From Clostridium sp. CAG:221 (GTDB lineage Bacteria > Bacillota > Clostridia > Clostridiales > Clostridiaceae), in NCBI GenBank assembly GCA_000435835.1, contig FR883427.1:1-64000 (forward strand): DNA of 64,000 bases, given 5' to 3'. The notes under the pieces were generated by a model. The model was given only the letters and a program-made list of their open reading frames with translations, was not told where the DNA came from and made no database searches. A program made the translations under genes and the position numbers. This document shows, piece after piece, positions 35,205 to 44,019 of the stretch; positions within the stretch are counted from its first letter, which is position 1; the number at the start of each line of letters is the position of its first letter.

Positions 35205-36592
35205 TTTAGCACCTCCATTTTTTCACTTATAAAGTTTTCTAAAAGGGAAATCTGACTTTGCACTGATGAAGAGCTAGGTCCCCCCATAACGCTTCTTTCT
35301 TCTACACAAGTTATAAGGTCTATGGCTTTATATACATCTTCTTCAAAGAAAGGAGAAAATGATTTAAATTCATCAAGGCTTAAATCATCAATGGCCTTAT
35401 TTTCATCTATGCAGTATAAGACGATTTTACCAACTATTTCATGAGCATTTCTAAAGGCTTCACCTTTTTTTACTAGGTAATCAGCAACATCTGTGGCATT
35501 GGTAAATCCGCCAGAAGCAGCTTTCTTCATTACATCTTTTTTTATTTTCATGGTATCAAGCATGCCAGTAAAGGTTTGGATTGATATTAGTACAGTATCA
35601 AGTCCATCAAATAAAGCTTCCTTATCTTCCTGCATATCTTTGTTATAAGCTAAAGGAATCCCTTTCATAACTGTTAAAAGTGTCATTAAATCACCATAAA
35701 CACGGCCTGTCTTGCCACGAACTAATTCTGCCACATCAGGATTTTTCTTTTGAGGCATTATGCTACTACCAGTACTATAAGCATCATCTAATTCAACAAA
35801 GTTAAATTCACCTGTACACCAAAGGATCACTTCTTCAGAAAAACGAGAAAGATGCATCATTATAAGTGAAAGGGCAGATAATGCTTCAATGGCGTAATCT
35901 CTATCTGAAACAGAATCAATACTATTTACTGTAGGCTTATTAAAGCCAAGCTCATTACTGACAAAGTTTCTATCGATGGGATAAGTAGAAGTTGCCAGTG
36001 CACCACTGCCTAAAGGCATTTCATTCATTCTTTCATAGCAGTCTAAAAGTCTGCCGTAGTCTCTTTTAAGCATTTCAGCATAAGCCATTATATGATGAGC
36101 AAAGGTAATTGGTTGAGCTTTTTGCATATGAGTGTAGCCAGGCATAATGGTATTTATATTTTCCTTTGCTTTATTTAAAATGACAGTTTGTAAATTTAAT
36201 AGTTCATTGGCCACCACTATTAAATATTTTTTTACATATAGTTTAGTATCTAAAGCTACCTGATCATTACGACTTCTGCCAGTATGAAGTTTTTTACCTT
36301 CATCACCAATATAATATGTCAAAGTACTTTCAATAAAACTATGAATATCTTCAGAAGAGTTATCTATATGGATAACTCCGTTTTCCATTCTTTTTAGTAT
36401 TTCATTTAATCCATTCACTATTTTTTCACTGTCCTTTGCTGGTATTATTCCTTGTTTGCCAAGCATCTTTACATGGGCAAGGCTTCCTAAAATATCTTCC
36501 TTATACATACGAGAATCAATTGATATTGAGGCGTTAAAGGTATTGACTAATTCATTAACGCCAGATTTAAATCTTCCACCCCAAAGCTTCAT
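35192..36592 (-). CDS. argH: Argininosuccinate lyase
   Basis: This enzyme cleaves argininosuccinate to arginine and fumarate. The 466-residue protein has LWGGRF at the N-terminus, TGRSRNDQ, the TH of PGYTHMQKAQP, and the fumarase-family signature GSSIMPQKKNPD near 280. It is separated from argG by 2 nt and overlaps argC, which marks argGHC as a tightly coupled block at the head of the operon. Confidence 0.96.
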   Translation of the reverse strand: MKLWGGRFKSGVNELVNTFNASISIDSRMYKEDILGSLAHVKMLGKQGIIPAKDSEKIVNGLNEILKRMENGVIHIDNSSEDIHSFIESTLTYYIGDEGKKLHTGRSRNDQVALDTKLYVKKYLIVVANELLNLQTVILNKAKENINTIMPGYTHMQKAQPITFAHHIMAYAEMLKRDYGRLLDCYERMNEMPLGSGALATSTYPIDRNFVSNELGFNKPTVNSIDSVSDRDYAIEALSALSLIMMHLSRFSEEVILWCTGEFNFVELDDAYSTGSSIMPQKKNPDVAELVRGKTGRVYGDLMTLLTVMKGIPLAYNKDMQEDKEALFDGLDTVLISIQTFTGMLDTMKIKKDVMKKAASGGFTNATDVADYLVKKGEAFRNAHEIVGKIVLYCIDENKAIDDLSLDEFKSFSPFFEEDVYKAIDLITCVEERSVMGGPSSSSVQSQISLLENFISEKMEVLKCLK

Positions 36593-36594
36593 GG

Positions 36595-37818
36595 TTATTG
36601 ATCCTGTTTATTAATTGATGAATGCATTTTTGAATTTACTACTGTAGGAAGACCAAAAAGATTGATAAATCCTTCAGCATCTTTTTGATTATAGACACCA
36701 TCTTCACCGAAAGTAGCATATTCTTCGCTATATAAGGAATAAGGAGAAGTCATACCAGCATTTACTATATTACCTTTATATAATTTTAATTTAACTTCAC
36801 CAGTGACAGTTTCTTGTGTTTTGCTAACAAAAGCAGATAAAGATTCTCTAAGAGGAGAGAACCATTGGCCATTATATACTAAATCAGCAAATTTTAAGGC
36901 AATGATTTCTTTATAGTGGGCAGTTTCTTTATCTAAACATAATTCTTCTAGATCTTTATGAGCTTTGTAAAGAATAGTTCCACCAGGAGTTTCATATACA
37001 CCACGAGATTTCATTCCTACAAGTCTGTTTTCCACCATATCAATTATTCCAATAGCATTCTTTCCACCAATGTCATTTAGTTTTTCTATTAATTTAACAC
37101 CAGAAAGTTTTTCACCATTTAAAGCAACAGCAATACCTTTTTCAAAAGTTAAGCTTATATAAGTAGCTTCATCAGGTGCATTTTCTAAAGTGTTAGAAAG
37201 CTCAAGAATCTTATGATATTTTGGCTCATTTTCAGGATATTCAAGATCAAGGCCTTCATGGCTTAAGTGCCAAAGGTTTTTATCCTTACTATAGTTTGTT
37301 TCATAAGTAATTTTTAGCGGAATATTATGGTCTTCGGCGTATTTAATTTCTTCTTCTCTAGATTTTATATCCCAAATTCTCCATGGAGCAATGATGTCCA
37401 TATCAGGAGCAAAATGTTTCACAGCAAGTTCAAAACGTACTTGGTCATTACCTTTACCAGTACAGCCATGGCAAATAGCATCAGCACCTTCCTTAAGAGC
37501 AATTTCTACTAATTTTTTACCAATGATAGGTCTCGCAAAAGAAGTTCCTAGAAGATATTTCCCTTCATAAATAGCACCAGCTTGAATAGTTGGGAATATA
37601 TAGTCTTCCACAAATTCTTTAGTTAAATCTTCAATATAAATTTTAGATGCCCCAGAAGCTAAAGCTTTTTCTTTTAAGCCTTCAAGTTCATCTTTTTGCC
37701 CCACATTTCCAACAACAGCAATAACTTCACAGCCATAAGTTTCTTTTAGCCAAGAGATAATTATAGATGTATCTAATCCTCCAGAATAAGCTAGTACAAC
37801 TTTATTGTATTTTTTCAT
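36595..37818 (-). CDS. argG: Argininosuccinate synthase
   Basis: This enzyme joins citrulline and aspartate using ATP. The 407-residue protein starts with the PP-loop VLAYSGGLDTSIII and has GCTGKGNDQVRFE near 120. ATG 37818 is preferred because AAGGGGG lies between it and an upstream in-frame TTG. It is the first gene of the arg cluster, directly downstream of a promoter overlapped by ArgR-like boxes. Confidence 0.96.
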   Translation of the reverse strand: MKKYNKVVLAYSGGLDTSIIISWLKETYGCEVIAVVGNVGQKDELEGLKEKALASGASKIYIEDLTKEFVEDYIFPTIQAGAIYEGKYLLGTSFARPIIGKKLVEIALKEGADAICHGCTGKGNDQVRFELAVKHFAPDMDIIAPWRIWDIKSREEEIKYAEDHNIPLKITYETNYSKDKNLWHLSHEGLDLEYPENEPKYHKILELSNTLENAPDEATYISLTFEKGIAVALNGEKLSGVKLIEKLNDIGGKNAIGIIDMVENRLVGMKSRGVYETPGGTILYKAHKDLEELCLDKETAHYKEIIALKFADLVYNGQWFSPLRESLSAFVSKTQETVTGEVKLKLYKGNIVNAGMTSPYSLYSEEYATFGEDGVYNQKDAEGFINLFGLPTVVNSKMHSSINKQDQ

Positions 37819-37890
37819 AAATATAGCCCCCTTATATTTCAACTAAAACATGGTGTTTTTAAAAATAATTTCCAAATATCTTTATATATG

Positions 37891-37919
37891 ATTATATTCC
37901 GAGATGAATAAATATGCAA
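37891..37919 (-). promoter_or_regulatory. Sigma-A promoter of the arg operon
   Basis: On the minus strand, TTGCAT (37919-37914) and TATAAT (37896-37891) are separated by exactly 17 bp. No other comparable promoter was seen within the cluster. Confidence 0.8.
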
Positions 37920-37981
37920 CAATTATTTTTAAAAATGCATAAAAACTTTATATTTAGCTTAAAAATGAATAAAAATTTAAT
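37903..37981 (-). promoter_or_regulatory. Three ArgR-like boxes upstream of argG
   Basis: AATGAATAAAAATTTAAT (37964-37981) matches the ARG-box consensus WNTGAATWWWWATTCANW at 17 of 18 positions. A second at 37903-37920 matches about 15 and overlaps the -35 region. A third at 37934-37951 matches about 14. Starts are spaced 31 and 30 bp apart, roughly three helical turns. Confidence 0.6.
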
Positions 37982-38014
37982 TTAAATGTATAAAATATGT
38001 AGTGATAAAATAAA

Positions 38015-38070
38015 AATAGCATGAAGTAGTATATTTAAAAGTTTTAAAAAATATACTACTTTATGCTATT
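38015..38070. terminator. Long inverted repeat, probable terminator of the DUF421/DUF4363 transcript
   Basis: AATAGCATGAAGTAGTATATTT pairs with AAATATACTACTTTATGCTATT with one mismatch (38015-38036 with 38049-38070). It lies between the minus-strand DUF4363 gene and the arg promoter region. The remaining DNA of this 325-bp gap holds only the arg promoter and operators. Confidence 0.65.
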
Positions 38071-38143
38071 AATAAATGATAACAGTACGAGAAATATTCT
38101 TAAAAGAAAGAGTAGAGTCATTTTTACAAGTTACAATAAAACA

Positions 38144-38524
38144 TCAGAATATATTTTTTAAATCAGGTACTTGAAGGTCTTTTATATGCTGTGCTGCAAA
38201 TTTTAATAGATGCAGAGAAGCAGAAGCTTCAGACATATCATCTTCTTCAATATATACGGTAAGCTTTAAAGCTTCATTTAATAACACATCATAATCAAGA
38301 TGATTAATATAAATTGAAGGAATAATATTTTGTTCATCAAGACGGCTAAAGATAATCATAGCTGCTTGGAAGCTTTCTTCTTTATTTTCACTGGATAATC
38401 CATATTCTAAAAATTCGCAATCGTTGATTGTTTCTGTACATAAATTTTTAAATTTCATATCTGAATAAAATAAAAAAGATATTAAAACCAAAAAAATAAA
38501 AATTGAAATTAATGAATTTTTCAT
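38144..38524 (-). CDS. DUF4363-type small membrane-anchored protein
   Basis: The 126-residue protein has one N-terminal hydrophobic segment (about residues 5-20) and a mostly helical, acidic extracytoplasmic domain. Its ATG overlaps the stop of the upstream DUF421 gene (ATGA), and this pairing is common in Clostridia and supports the DUF4363 label. The function is unknown. Confidence 0.7.
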   Translation of the reverse strand: MKNSLISIFIFLVLISFLFYSDMKFKNLCTETINDCEFLEYGLSSENKEESFQAAMIIFSRLDEQNIIPSIYINHLDYDVLLNEALKLTVYIEEDDMSEASASLHLLKFAAQHIKDLQVPDLKNIF

Positions 38525-39336
38525 TGATCCTCCTTAATATATTCATCATATCTTTGAAAAAAGAACTTTCCTTGGGTATCAGTCATAGCTAAAATGATAT
38601 CTTCAATTTTTCCTGCCTTATGTTGATCTAATTTCTTTTGTATCCACTCTCTATTTTCTCCACTAGTAGTTAAGGCATTATTATTAATATGCCCATCAAG
38701 AACGTATATAATAGGTAATATTGGTGGAGAACTGTTGGAACTTTGATTATTTTTATAAGATGATTGTTGCTTTTGACTATCTGAAGAGGAACCATTTCCT
38801 CCGCCAGAGCTATTTGTAGCATTATTTTGAGCAGGCTGAGTATTGCAAGAACATTTAACTATAGGACTTGGAGAACTAGAGCTTGAAGTAGAGCTAGAGT
38901 TAGTCAAAAATGACAATTGTCCGTTATTTTCCAAAATTGCATACTCAATTTCACTTAAATCAAAGTAACCAGCTAGTCTAAGCTCTTCCATAAGTTCATC
39001 TAAATTAATTTGTTGTTTTGAAAGAGCTTTCATATTTATCTTGCCTTTATGAACTAAAATTACTGGTTCACCCTCTAATATTTTCCTTGCTGTTTGGCTT
39101 TTAAGTTGTAGTTGAGTTAAAATTGTCTTAATAAACAGCAAGGTAATTATAGGTATTATACCTAAAATTAAAGGAAGACGAGTATCTTGCATTGGAAGTG
39201 CTGCTAAATCTGAAATCATTATTGTTATTACAAATTCATAAGGTTGTAATTCTCCTATTTGACGTTTGCCCATTAATCTCATCACAAGTATTACCAATGA
39301 GTAGAGAATAATGGTTCTTATTAATACTATAAACAT
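38521..39336 (-). CDS. DUF421 (YetF/YcaP-like) membrane protein with Ser/Asn/Gln-rich insertion
   Basis: The 271-residue protein has two to three membrane segments at the N-terminus (residues about 4-75), the conserved RLMGKRQIGELQPYEFV motif, and two cytoplasmic subdomains (KILEGEPVILVHKGKI and IEYAILENNGQLS). An unusual low-complexity stretch of about 60 residues (146-205), almost all Ser, Asn, Gln, Gly and Thr with a CSC, splits the cytoplasmic domain. Family members affect cell-envelope or spore properties, but the activity is unknown. It is translationally coupled to the DUF4363 gene. Confidence 0.83.
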   Translation of the reverse strand: MFIVLIRTIILYSLVILVMRLMGKRQIGELQPYEFVITIMISDLAALPMQDTRLPLILGIIPIITLLFIKTILTQLQLKSQTARKILEGEPVILVHKGKINMKALSKQQINLDELMEELRLAGYFDLSEIEYAILENNGQLSFLTNSSSTSSSSSPSPIVKCSCNTQPAQNNATNSSGGGNGSSSDSQKQQSSYKNNQSSNSSPPILPIIYVLDGHINNNALTTSGENREWIQKKLDQHKAGKIEDIILAMTDTQGKFFFQRYDEYIKEDQ

Positions 39337-39502
39337 ATGCTAAAACCACCTCAAAATAAGTATTTGTAAATATTACTCTTTTATTCAAAGTATATCTTTT
39401 ATAAGGAAAAAGATTTTAGGACAAAATAATATAAAATGATAGAATAAAATCTTTTTATGTATATAATGGAAATAAGAGGCAAACAATTTAGGAGGAAGAA
39501 TT

Positions 39503-40963
39503 ATGGACAACATACGAAATAATTCTAGAACACTACAATTCATATTTATAAAAGCAGTTTTAGATTTATACAAAGATGCAATAGTAACCATGGAACATAG
39601 CATAGGAAAATGGGTATTTGGAGAAATTCATAAGAAAGAGCCTTTGACAGAACAAGAAGTAAATAATATTAAGCAAGCAATGCAAAAATTAATTGATAAA
39701 AATTATCCTATAAAGAGAATTAAGGTAAAGGGAGAAGAGGCAATAAAAATTTTCCAAAACTACGGTATGACAGATAAAGTAAAGCTATTGCAGCAAACAG
39801 GATTTAAAGTAGTAACTTTATATGAATTAGATGGAAGATACGATTATTTTTATGGGCCAATGTGGGAATCAACAGGAGTAATTAAAAATTTTGATGTTAA
39901 ATTTTATAATGGAGGATTTATTTTAGGATATCCAACAGATGAAAATTTAATGGTAGTAAATAAATTTGTGGAACAAAGAAAGCTTACTAACATATTTAGG
40001 GAAACAGAAAAGTGGTTAAATATTTTAGGTATAGGTGAAGTTGGTTCTTTAAATGAAAAAATATCAAATGGAGAATTAATAGATTTGATTATGATAAGTG
40101 AAGCTCTTCATGAAAAGAAAATTGCTCAAATATCAGATATGATTAATGAGAAAAAAGAGATAAAAGCTGTTTTTGTGGCAGGACCAAGCTCCTCAGGAAA
40201 GACAACCTTTGCCAATAGATTAGCTATCCAGTTAAAGGTTAATGGACTAAATCCCATACCAATATCTCTTGATAATTACTTTGTTAATAGGGAAGATACT
40301 CCAAGAGATGAAAATGGAGAATATGATTTTGAGTCAATAAAATCTATAGATGTAAAGTTTTTCAAAGATCAAATGAAGGAATTATTTGAAGGTAAGGAAG
40401 TAGAAATACCTATATTTAATTTTTTAACAGGATATAGGGAGAAATCAGGTAGTAAGGTGAAAATGCCTAAGAATGGAATTTTAATAATTGAAGGAATTCA
40501 TGGACTTAATCCAATTCTTACATCTTCCTTAGATGAAAATAATATTTTTAAAATTTATATATCAGCATTAACACAGTTAAATTTGGACAATCATAATAGA
40601 ATTTCCACTTCAGATGTACGAAGAGTGAGAAGAATTGTTAGAGATAGTTTATCAAGAGGAAAAAATGCAGAGGAAACATTGCTTATGTGGCCAAGTATAA
40701 AGAAAGGTGAAGAAAAAAATATATTTGTTTACCAAGAAGAAGCAGATGTTATGTTTAATTCCACTTTAGTATATGAATTATGTGTATTAAAGAAAAAAGC
40801 CTTAGAGGAATTAGATAAAGTAGTTGCAGATAGCAGTGTTTATGATGAAGTAAAAAGACTTAAAGCATTCTTAGGATTTTTTGATGAAATAGATAAAGGG
40901 CTGGTGCCAGAAAATTCTATTTTAAGAGAGTTTATTGGTGGAAGCATTTTTTATAAATATTAA
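39503..40963 (+). CDS. Uridine kinase-like nucleoside kinase with ThrRS-editing-like domain
   Basis: The 486-residue protein has an N-terminal domain resembling the second additional domain of threonyl-tRNA synthetase (RTLQFIFIKAVLDL, ATVTMEHSIGK-like, EAIKIFQNYG, DGRYDYFYGPM) and a C-terminal P-loop kinase (GPSSSGKTTFANR near 226, ISLDNYFVNREDTPRDENG, IIEGIHGLNP). Related clostridial proteins are about 550 residues and start with a TGS domain, which is absent here. The substrate is uncertain. AGGAGGAAG precedes ATG. Confidence 0.82.
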   Translation: MDNIRNNSRTLQFIFIKAVLDLYKDAIVTMEHSIGKWVFGEIHKKEPLTEQEVNNIKQAMQKLIDKNYPIKRIKVKGEEAIKIFQNYGMTDKVKLLQQTGFKVVTLYELDGRYDYFYGPMWESTGVIKNFDVKFYNGGFILGYPTDENLMVVNKFVEQRKLTNIFRETEKWLNILGIGEVGSLNEKISNGELIDLIMISEALHEKKIAQISDMINEKKEIKAVFVAGPSSSGKTTFANRLAIQLKVNGLNPIPISLDNYFVNREDTPRDENGEYDFESIKSIDVKFFKDQMKELFEGKEVEIPIFNFLTGYREKSGSKVKMPKNGILIIEGIHGLNPILTSSLDENNIFKIYISALTQLNLDNHNRISTSDVRRVRRIVRDSLSRGKNAEETLLMWPSIKKGEEKNIFVYQEEADVMFNSTLVYELCVLKKKALEELDKVVADSSVYDEVKRLKAFLGFFDEIDKGLVPENSILREFIGGSIFYKY

Positions 40964-40985
40964 ATAAAAACTTATAAATGAAAAA

Positions 40986-41176
40986 CTTAGATAATGATGA
41001 ACCTTAGATAATTATGAACTTAGATAATGATGAACTTAGTTAATGATGAATTATGAATGATGAGTGATGAATGAAGGAATAAACTCCCCTATGGGAGTTT
41101 AGAAAATATATATTTCTCAGAAACTCTTCGAGTTTCATCCTTAATTCATAATTCATAATTTATAATTCATAATTAT
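40986..41176. repeat. Palindromic intergenic element, copy D, with tandemly repeated terminus
   Basis: It has the same architecture as copy A: GAATGAAGGA/TCCTTAATTC basal stem, hairpin 1 AAACTCCC/GGGAGTTT (41081-41088 with 41093-41100) and hairpin 2 GAAACTC/GAGTTTC (41120-41126 with 41130-41136). The left terminus CTTAGATAATGATGAAC is present four times in tandem, with slight variation (40986-41048). The right arm ends at the stop codon of the helicase gene. Confidence 0.88.
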
Positions 41177-42325
41177 TTATTGTTCCATGTCCATAAGTTT
41201 TCCACCGTATAATTTTTTTACGGTAAACTCAATGTCAAAGGCTTTTTCATAAGATTGAAGTATTTCAATATCCTTATTAGTTATTAAACATACAGAAACT
41301 CCAGAATTATTTCCTCTAGCTGTTCTTCCAGCTCTATGTAAGTATTCATCAGGATTTACAGGGAAATCTAAGCTGATTATATGGCTTACTTCAGGAATAT
41401 CTAGCCCTCTGGCAGATAAGTCAGAAGAAACAAGAACATTACATTTACCTCTTCTAAAAGCATCTAAAGCTCTTTGTCGTTCTTCTTTAGAGGCATTTCC
41501 ATAAATAGCTGTAGATTTAACCTTGTGGTATTGTAATTTTTCGTTAATCTGTCTAAGGTCAGTATTGTTATTAACAAATACTATAGCTCTTTGAGGTTGC
41601 TCAGCAGCAAGTAGTTTTCTTAAATTTTCAAACCTATCTCTAAGACTTCCTAAGATGCAGATATGTTCAATTTTAGGGTTTATTTCAGATTTATTTTCAA
41701 TTTTGATAATTTCAACATCTTTTACTAATGTTTTAGCAAGGTTTAAAGTTTCTTTATTAATACTTGCAGAGAAGAACATTAGCTGACGATCCTTCATAGT
41801 TGATTTTATAATATCTTTTATTATTACAGGCTTATTTTTAGATAATAAATTATCTGCTTCATCTAGTACTATAGTTTTAATAGTATGGGCAGTAATCTTT
41901 TTCTTTTTGATTAAGTCAAGAATTCTTCCAGGTGAACCAACAATTATGTGTGGTTTAACTTCTTTTAGTTTCTTTATTTGCTTTTCAATGTTAGACTCTC
42001 CCATTATTGATAAAGATGTAACATTTATGCCAGAATTAGTAGATAGAAGTTTTATTTGTGATTCAATTTGGACTACTAACTCATGAGTAGGTGCTAGAAT
42101 AATAGCTTGCATTTCACGTTTTTCTACGTTGATCTTTTCAAATATAGGAATAAGGAATGCAAGAGTTTTTCCAGTTCCAGTATGTGCTTCTGCAATAATA
42201 TCTTTATTTTCTAAAGCAAAGGGAATAGCAGTTTCTTGAATACCTGTAGGTATTGTTATATTTTGTTTTTCAAGTCCAACAACAATTGAATTGTTTATAT
42301 TTAATTCATTAAATGAGTTATTCAT
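41177..42325 (-). CDS. DEAD-box RNA helicase
   Basis: The 382-residue protein is essentially the two-domain helicase core: motif I AHTGTGKT, Ia APTHELVVQ, Ib GSPGR, II DEAD, III SAS, V ARGLDIPEV and VI HRAGRTARG. There is almost no C-terminal extension, unlike CshA- or DbpA-type enzymes. It would unwind short RNA duplexes, for example during ribosome assembly or cold growth. It stands alone. AAGGAGATA precedes ATG. Palindromic element D abuts its stop codon. Confidence 0.93.
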   Translation of the reverse strand: MNNSFNELNINNSIVVGLEKQNITIPTGIQETAIPFALENKDIIAEAHTGTGKTLAFLIPIFEKINVEKREMQAIILAPTHELVVQIESQIKLLSTNSGINVTSLSIMGESNIEKQIKKLKEVKPHIIVGSPGRILDLIKKKKITAHTIKTIVLDEADNLLSKNKPVIIKDIIKSTMKDRQLMFFSASINKETLNLAKTLVKDVEIIKIENKSEINPKIEHICILGSLRDRFENLRKLLAAEQPQRAIVFVNNNTDLRQINEKLQYHKVKSTAIYGNASKEERQRALDAFRRGKCNVLVSSDLSARGLDIPEVSHIISLDFPVNPDEYLHRAGRTARGNNSGVSVCLITNKDIEILQSYEKAFDIEFTVKKLYGGKLMDMEQ

Positions 42326-42501
42326 TAGTATCTCCTTAATATAATAATAGTATTTATAGTATACACTAAAATAAATAACAGTATAAAGAAAAAATAGTAA
42401 AAAAAATGAGGGAATTTTGCGAATGAAAAAGTGATAATAAAAGGTATAAATAGTGTATAATGGTTTAGGGGAAAAGTTGTTTAAATAGGGGAGGGATTAA
42501 T

Positions 42502-43899
42502 ATGAGCAATGATGATAAAAAAGTAGATGAAGTACATGAAACAACTTCTGAAGAACCAATAGAAAATGAAGCTCATGAAGAAATAGCTGAATTTGAAGAT
42601 ACTATCAATAAAATCTCTGAAAAAGATATTTATAAGGATGTAGATTTAAAGAATAAAAAATTTAAGATTGGATTAATAGCAGGAATTATAGTTCTTATAG
42701 CTATTATAGGTGGAGTATTATATTGGTGGACAAGTAATAAAAAACTTGTTGATAGTTATGAGTATAAGGTATATCCAGAAGTATATATTTATTCTGAACC
42801 AGTAGGTGAATTAAATGAAGTGGATTTATCAAAGGTGTTAGCAGAAAAAGATGCTGAGATTGCTAGTAAAACTGTTAAGGTAACTGTAAATGATAAAGAG
42901 TATTCTTCAAGTTATGCTGGATTAGATGTTACAACTAATAAAGATGAACTTGAAGATAAAATAATGTCATATGGAAAAAACAAGAGTTTCAAGGGAAAAT
43001 TAAATTTAATTAATGAACCTAAGAAAAAAACTTATAACATGACAACTACAGTTAATGAAGAAAAGATTAAGGAATTTGTTGCACAGATATCTGAAGATGT
43101 AAAAGTTGATCCAGTAAATGCAAGTGCATCAATTTCAGGTGGAGTAGTAAATATAGTTGAAGGACAAAACGGATATGTATTAGACGAGAAAGCTTTAGTT
43201 GATTCAATAACTTCTCAAATCACTGGCAAAAACGGTGGGGCTGATGTAGTTGCTAATGGAGCATTAGTTGAAAGTGAAGCAGATATAACTGCTAATGAAT
43301 TAAGAACAATTGATACTAGAATTTCAAGCTTTACAACGTATTTTTCACCTGGAAATAGTGGACATAATATTCAAACAGGGGCATCATATTTTAATAATAC
43401 ATTATTAATGCCAGGTGAGGAATTCTCTTGTACTGATGGAATAGGACCAACTACAGCAGAGAGAGGTTTTGTAAGTTCAAACACTTATGTAGGTGGAAAA
43501 GTAGTTCCAGGAATGGGAGGCGGAGTATGCCAAATAGCTACTACTTTATATAATGCAGAACTTAGAGCAGGGATACTTCCAACAGAAAGACAAAATCATA
43601 TGATGACCGTAGGTTATGTAGGAATAGGATTAGATGCAACATTAGCAGATGATTTAATTGACTTAAGATTTGTTAATACTTATGACTATCCATTAATAAT
43701 AACTACTTCATCAACATCAGGATCTCTAACTGTGGAAATATGGTCAAATTCAAATGCTACTAATGGATATACTTATGAACCTAGAGTAGAGGCAATAAGT
43801 AGTCTTGATTGCTATACTTATTTAGATAAGTATGATTCATCTGGAAATTTAGTTGATAGCATATATTTAAATGAAAGTGTGTATCAGCCATTTTCTTAA
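42502..43899 (+). CDS. VanW-family membrane protein with peptidoglycan-binding-like domain
   Basis: The 465-residue protein has an acidic cytoplasmic N-terminus (1-50), one membrane segment (about 52-74), a PG_binding_4-like domain (about 100-260, NEEKIKEFVAQI) and a VanW domain (FSTYFSPGN-like, LMPGEEFSC, GGGVCQIATTLYNAEL, near 270-440). VanW proteins are common in clostridial cell envelopes, and their biochemical function is unproven despite the link to vancomycin-resistance loci. No van genes are here. GGGGAGGG precedes ATG. Confidence 0.87.
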   Translation: MSNDDKKVDEVHETTSEEPIENEAHEEIAEFEDTINKISEKDIYKDVDLKNKKFKIGLIAGIIVLIAIIGGVLYWWTSNKKLVDSYEYKVYPEVYIYSEPVGELNEVDLSKVLAEKDAEIASKTVKVTVNDKEYSSSYAGLDVTTNKDELEDKIMSYGKNKSFKGKLNLINEPKKKTYNMTTTVNEEKIKEFVAQISEDVKVDPVNASASISGGVVNIVEGQNGYVLDEKALVDSITSQITGKNGGADVVANGALVESEADITANELRTIDTRISSFTTYFSPGNSGHNIQTGASYFNNTLLMPGEEFSCTDGIGPTTAERGFVSSNTYVGGKVVPGMGGGVCQIATTLYNAELRAGILPTERQNHMMTVGYVGIGLDATLADDLIDLRFVNTYDYPLIITTSSTSGSLTVEIWSNSNATNGYTYEPRVEAISSLDCYTYLDKYDSSGNLVDSIYLNESVYQPFS

Positions 43900-43912
43900 A
43901 AAAATAAAAAAG

Positions 43913-43940
43913 CTATTGCAGAAATGCAATAGTTTTTTTA
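43913..43940 (+). terminator. Rho-independent terminator
   Basis: CTATTGCA, GAAA loop, TGCAATAG, then seven T (43913-43939), just after the VanW gene. Confidence 0.92.
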
Positions 43941-44019
43941 TTTATATATGGTTATAAAATACAATTTTAAGGGAAATATATTTAATAGTTATAATTTTTT
44001 AGGATACGGTGATGTAAAT

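Noticed and set aside
30101..41180. TGATGAAT-type repeats considered as CRISPR-like arrays
   Set aside because: Units are short and contiguous, form inverted arms without unique spacers, and no cas genes are present.
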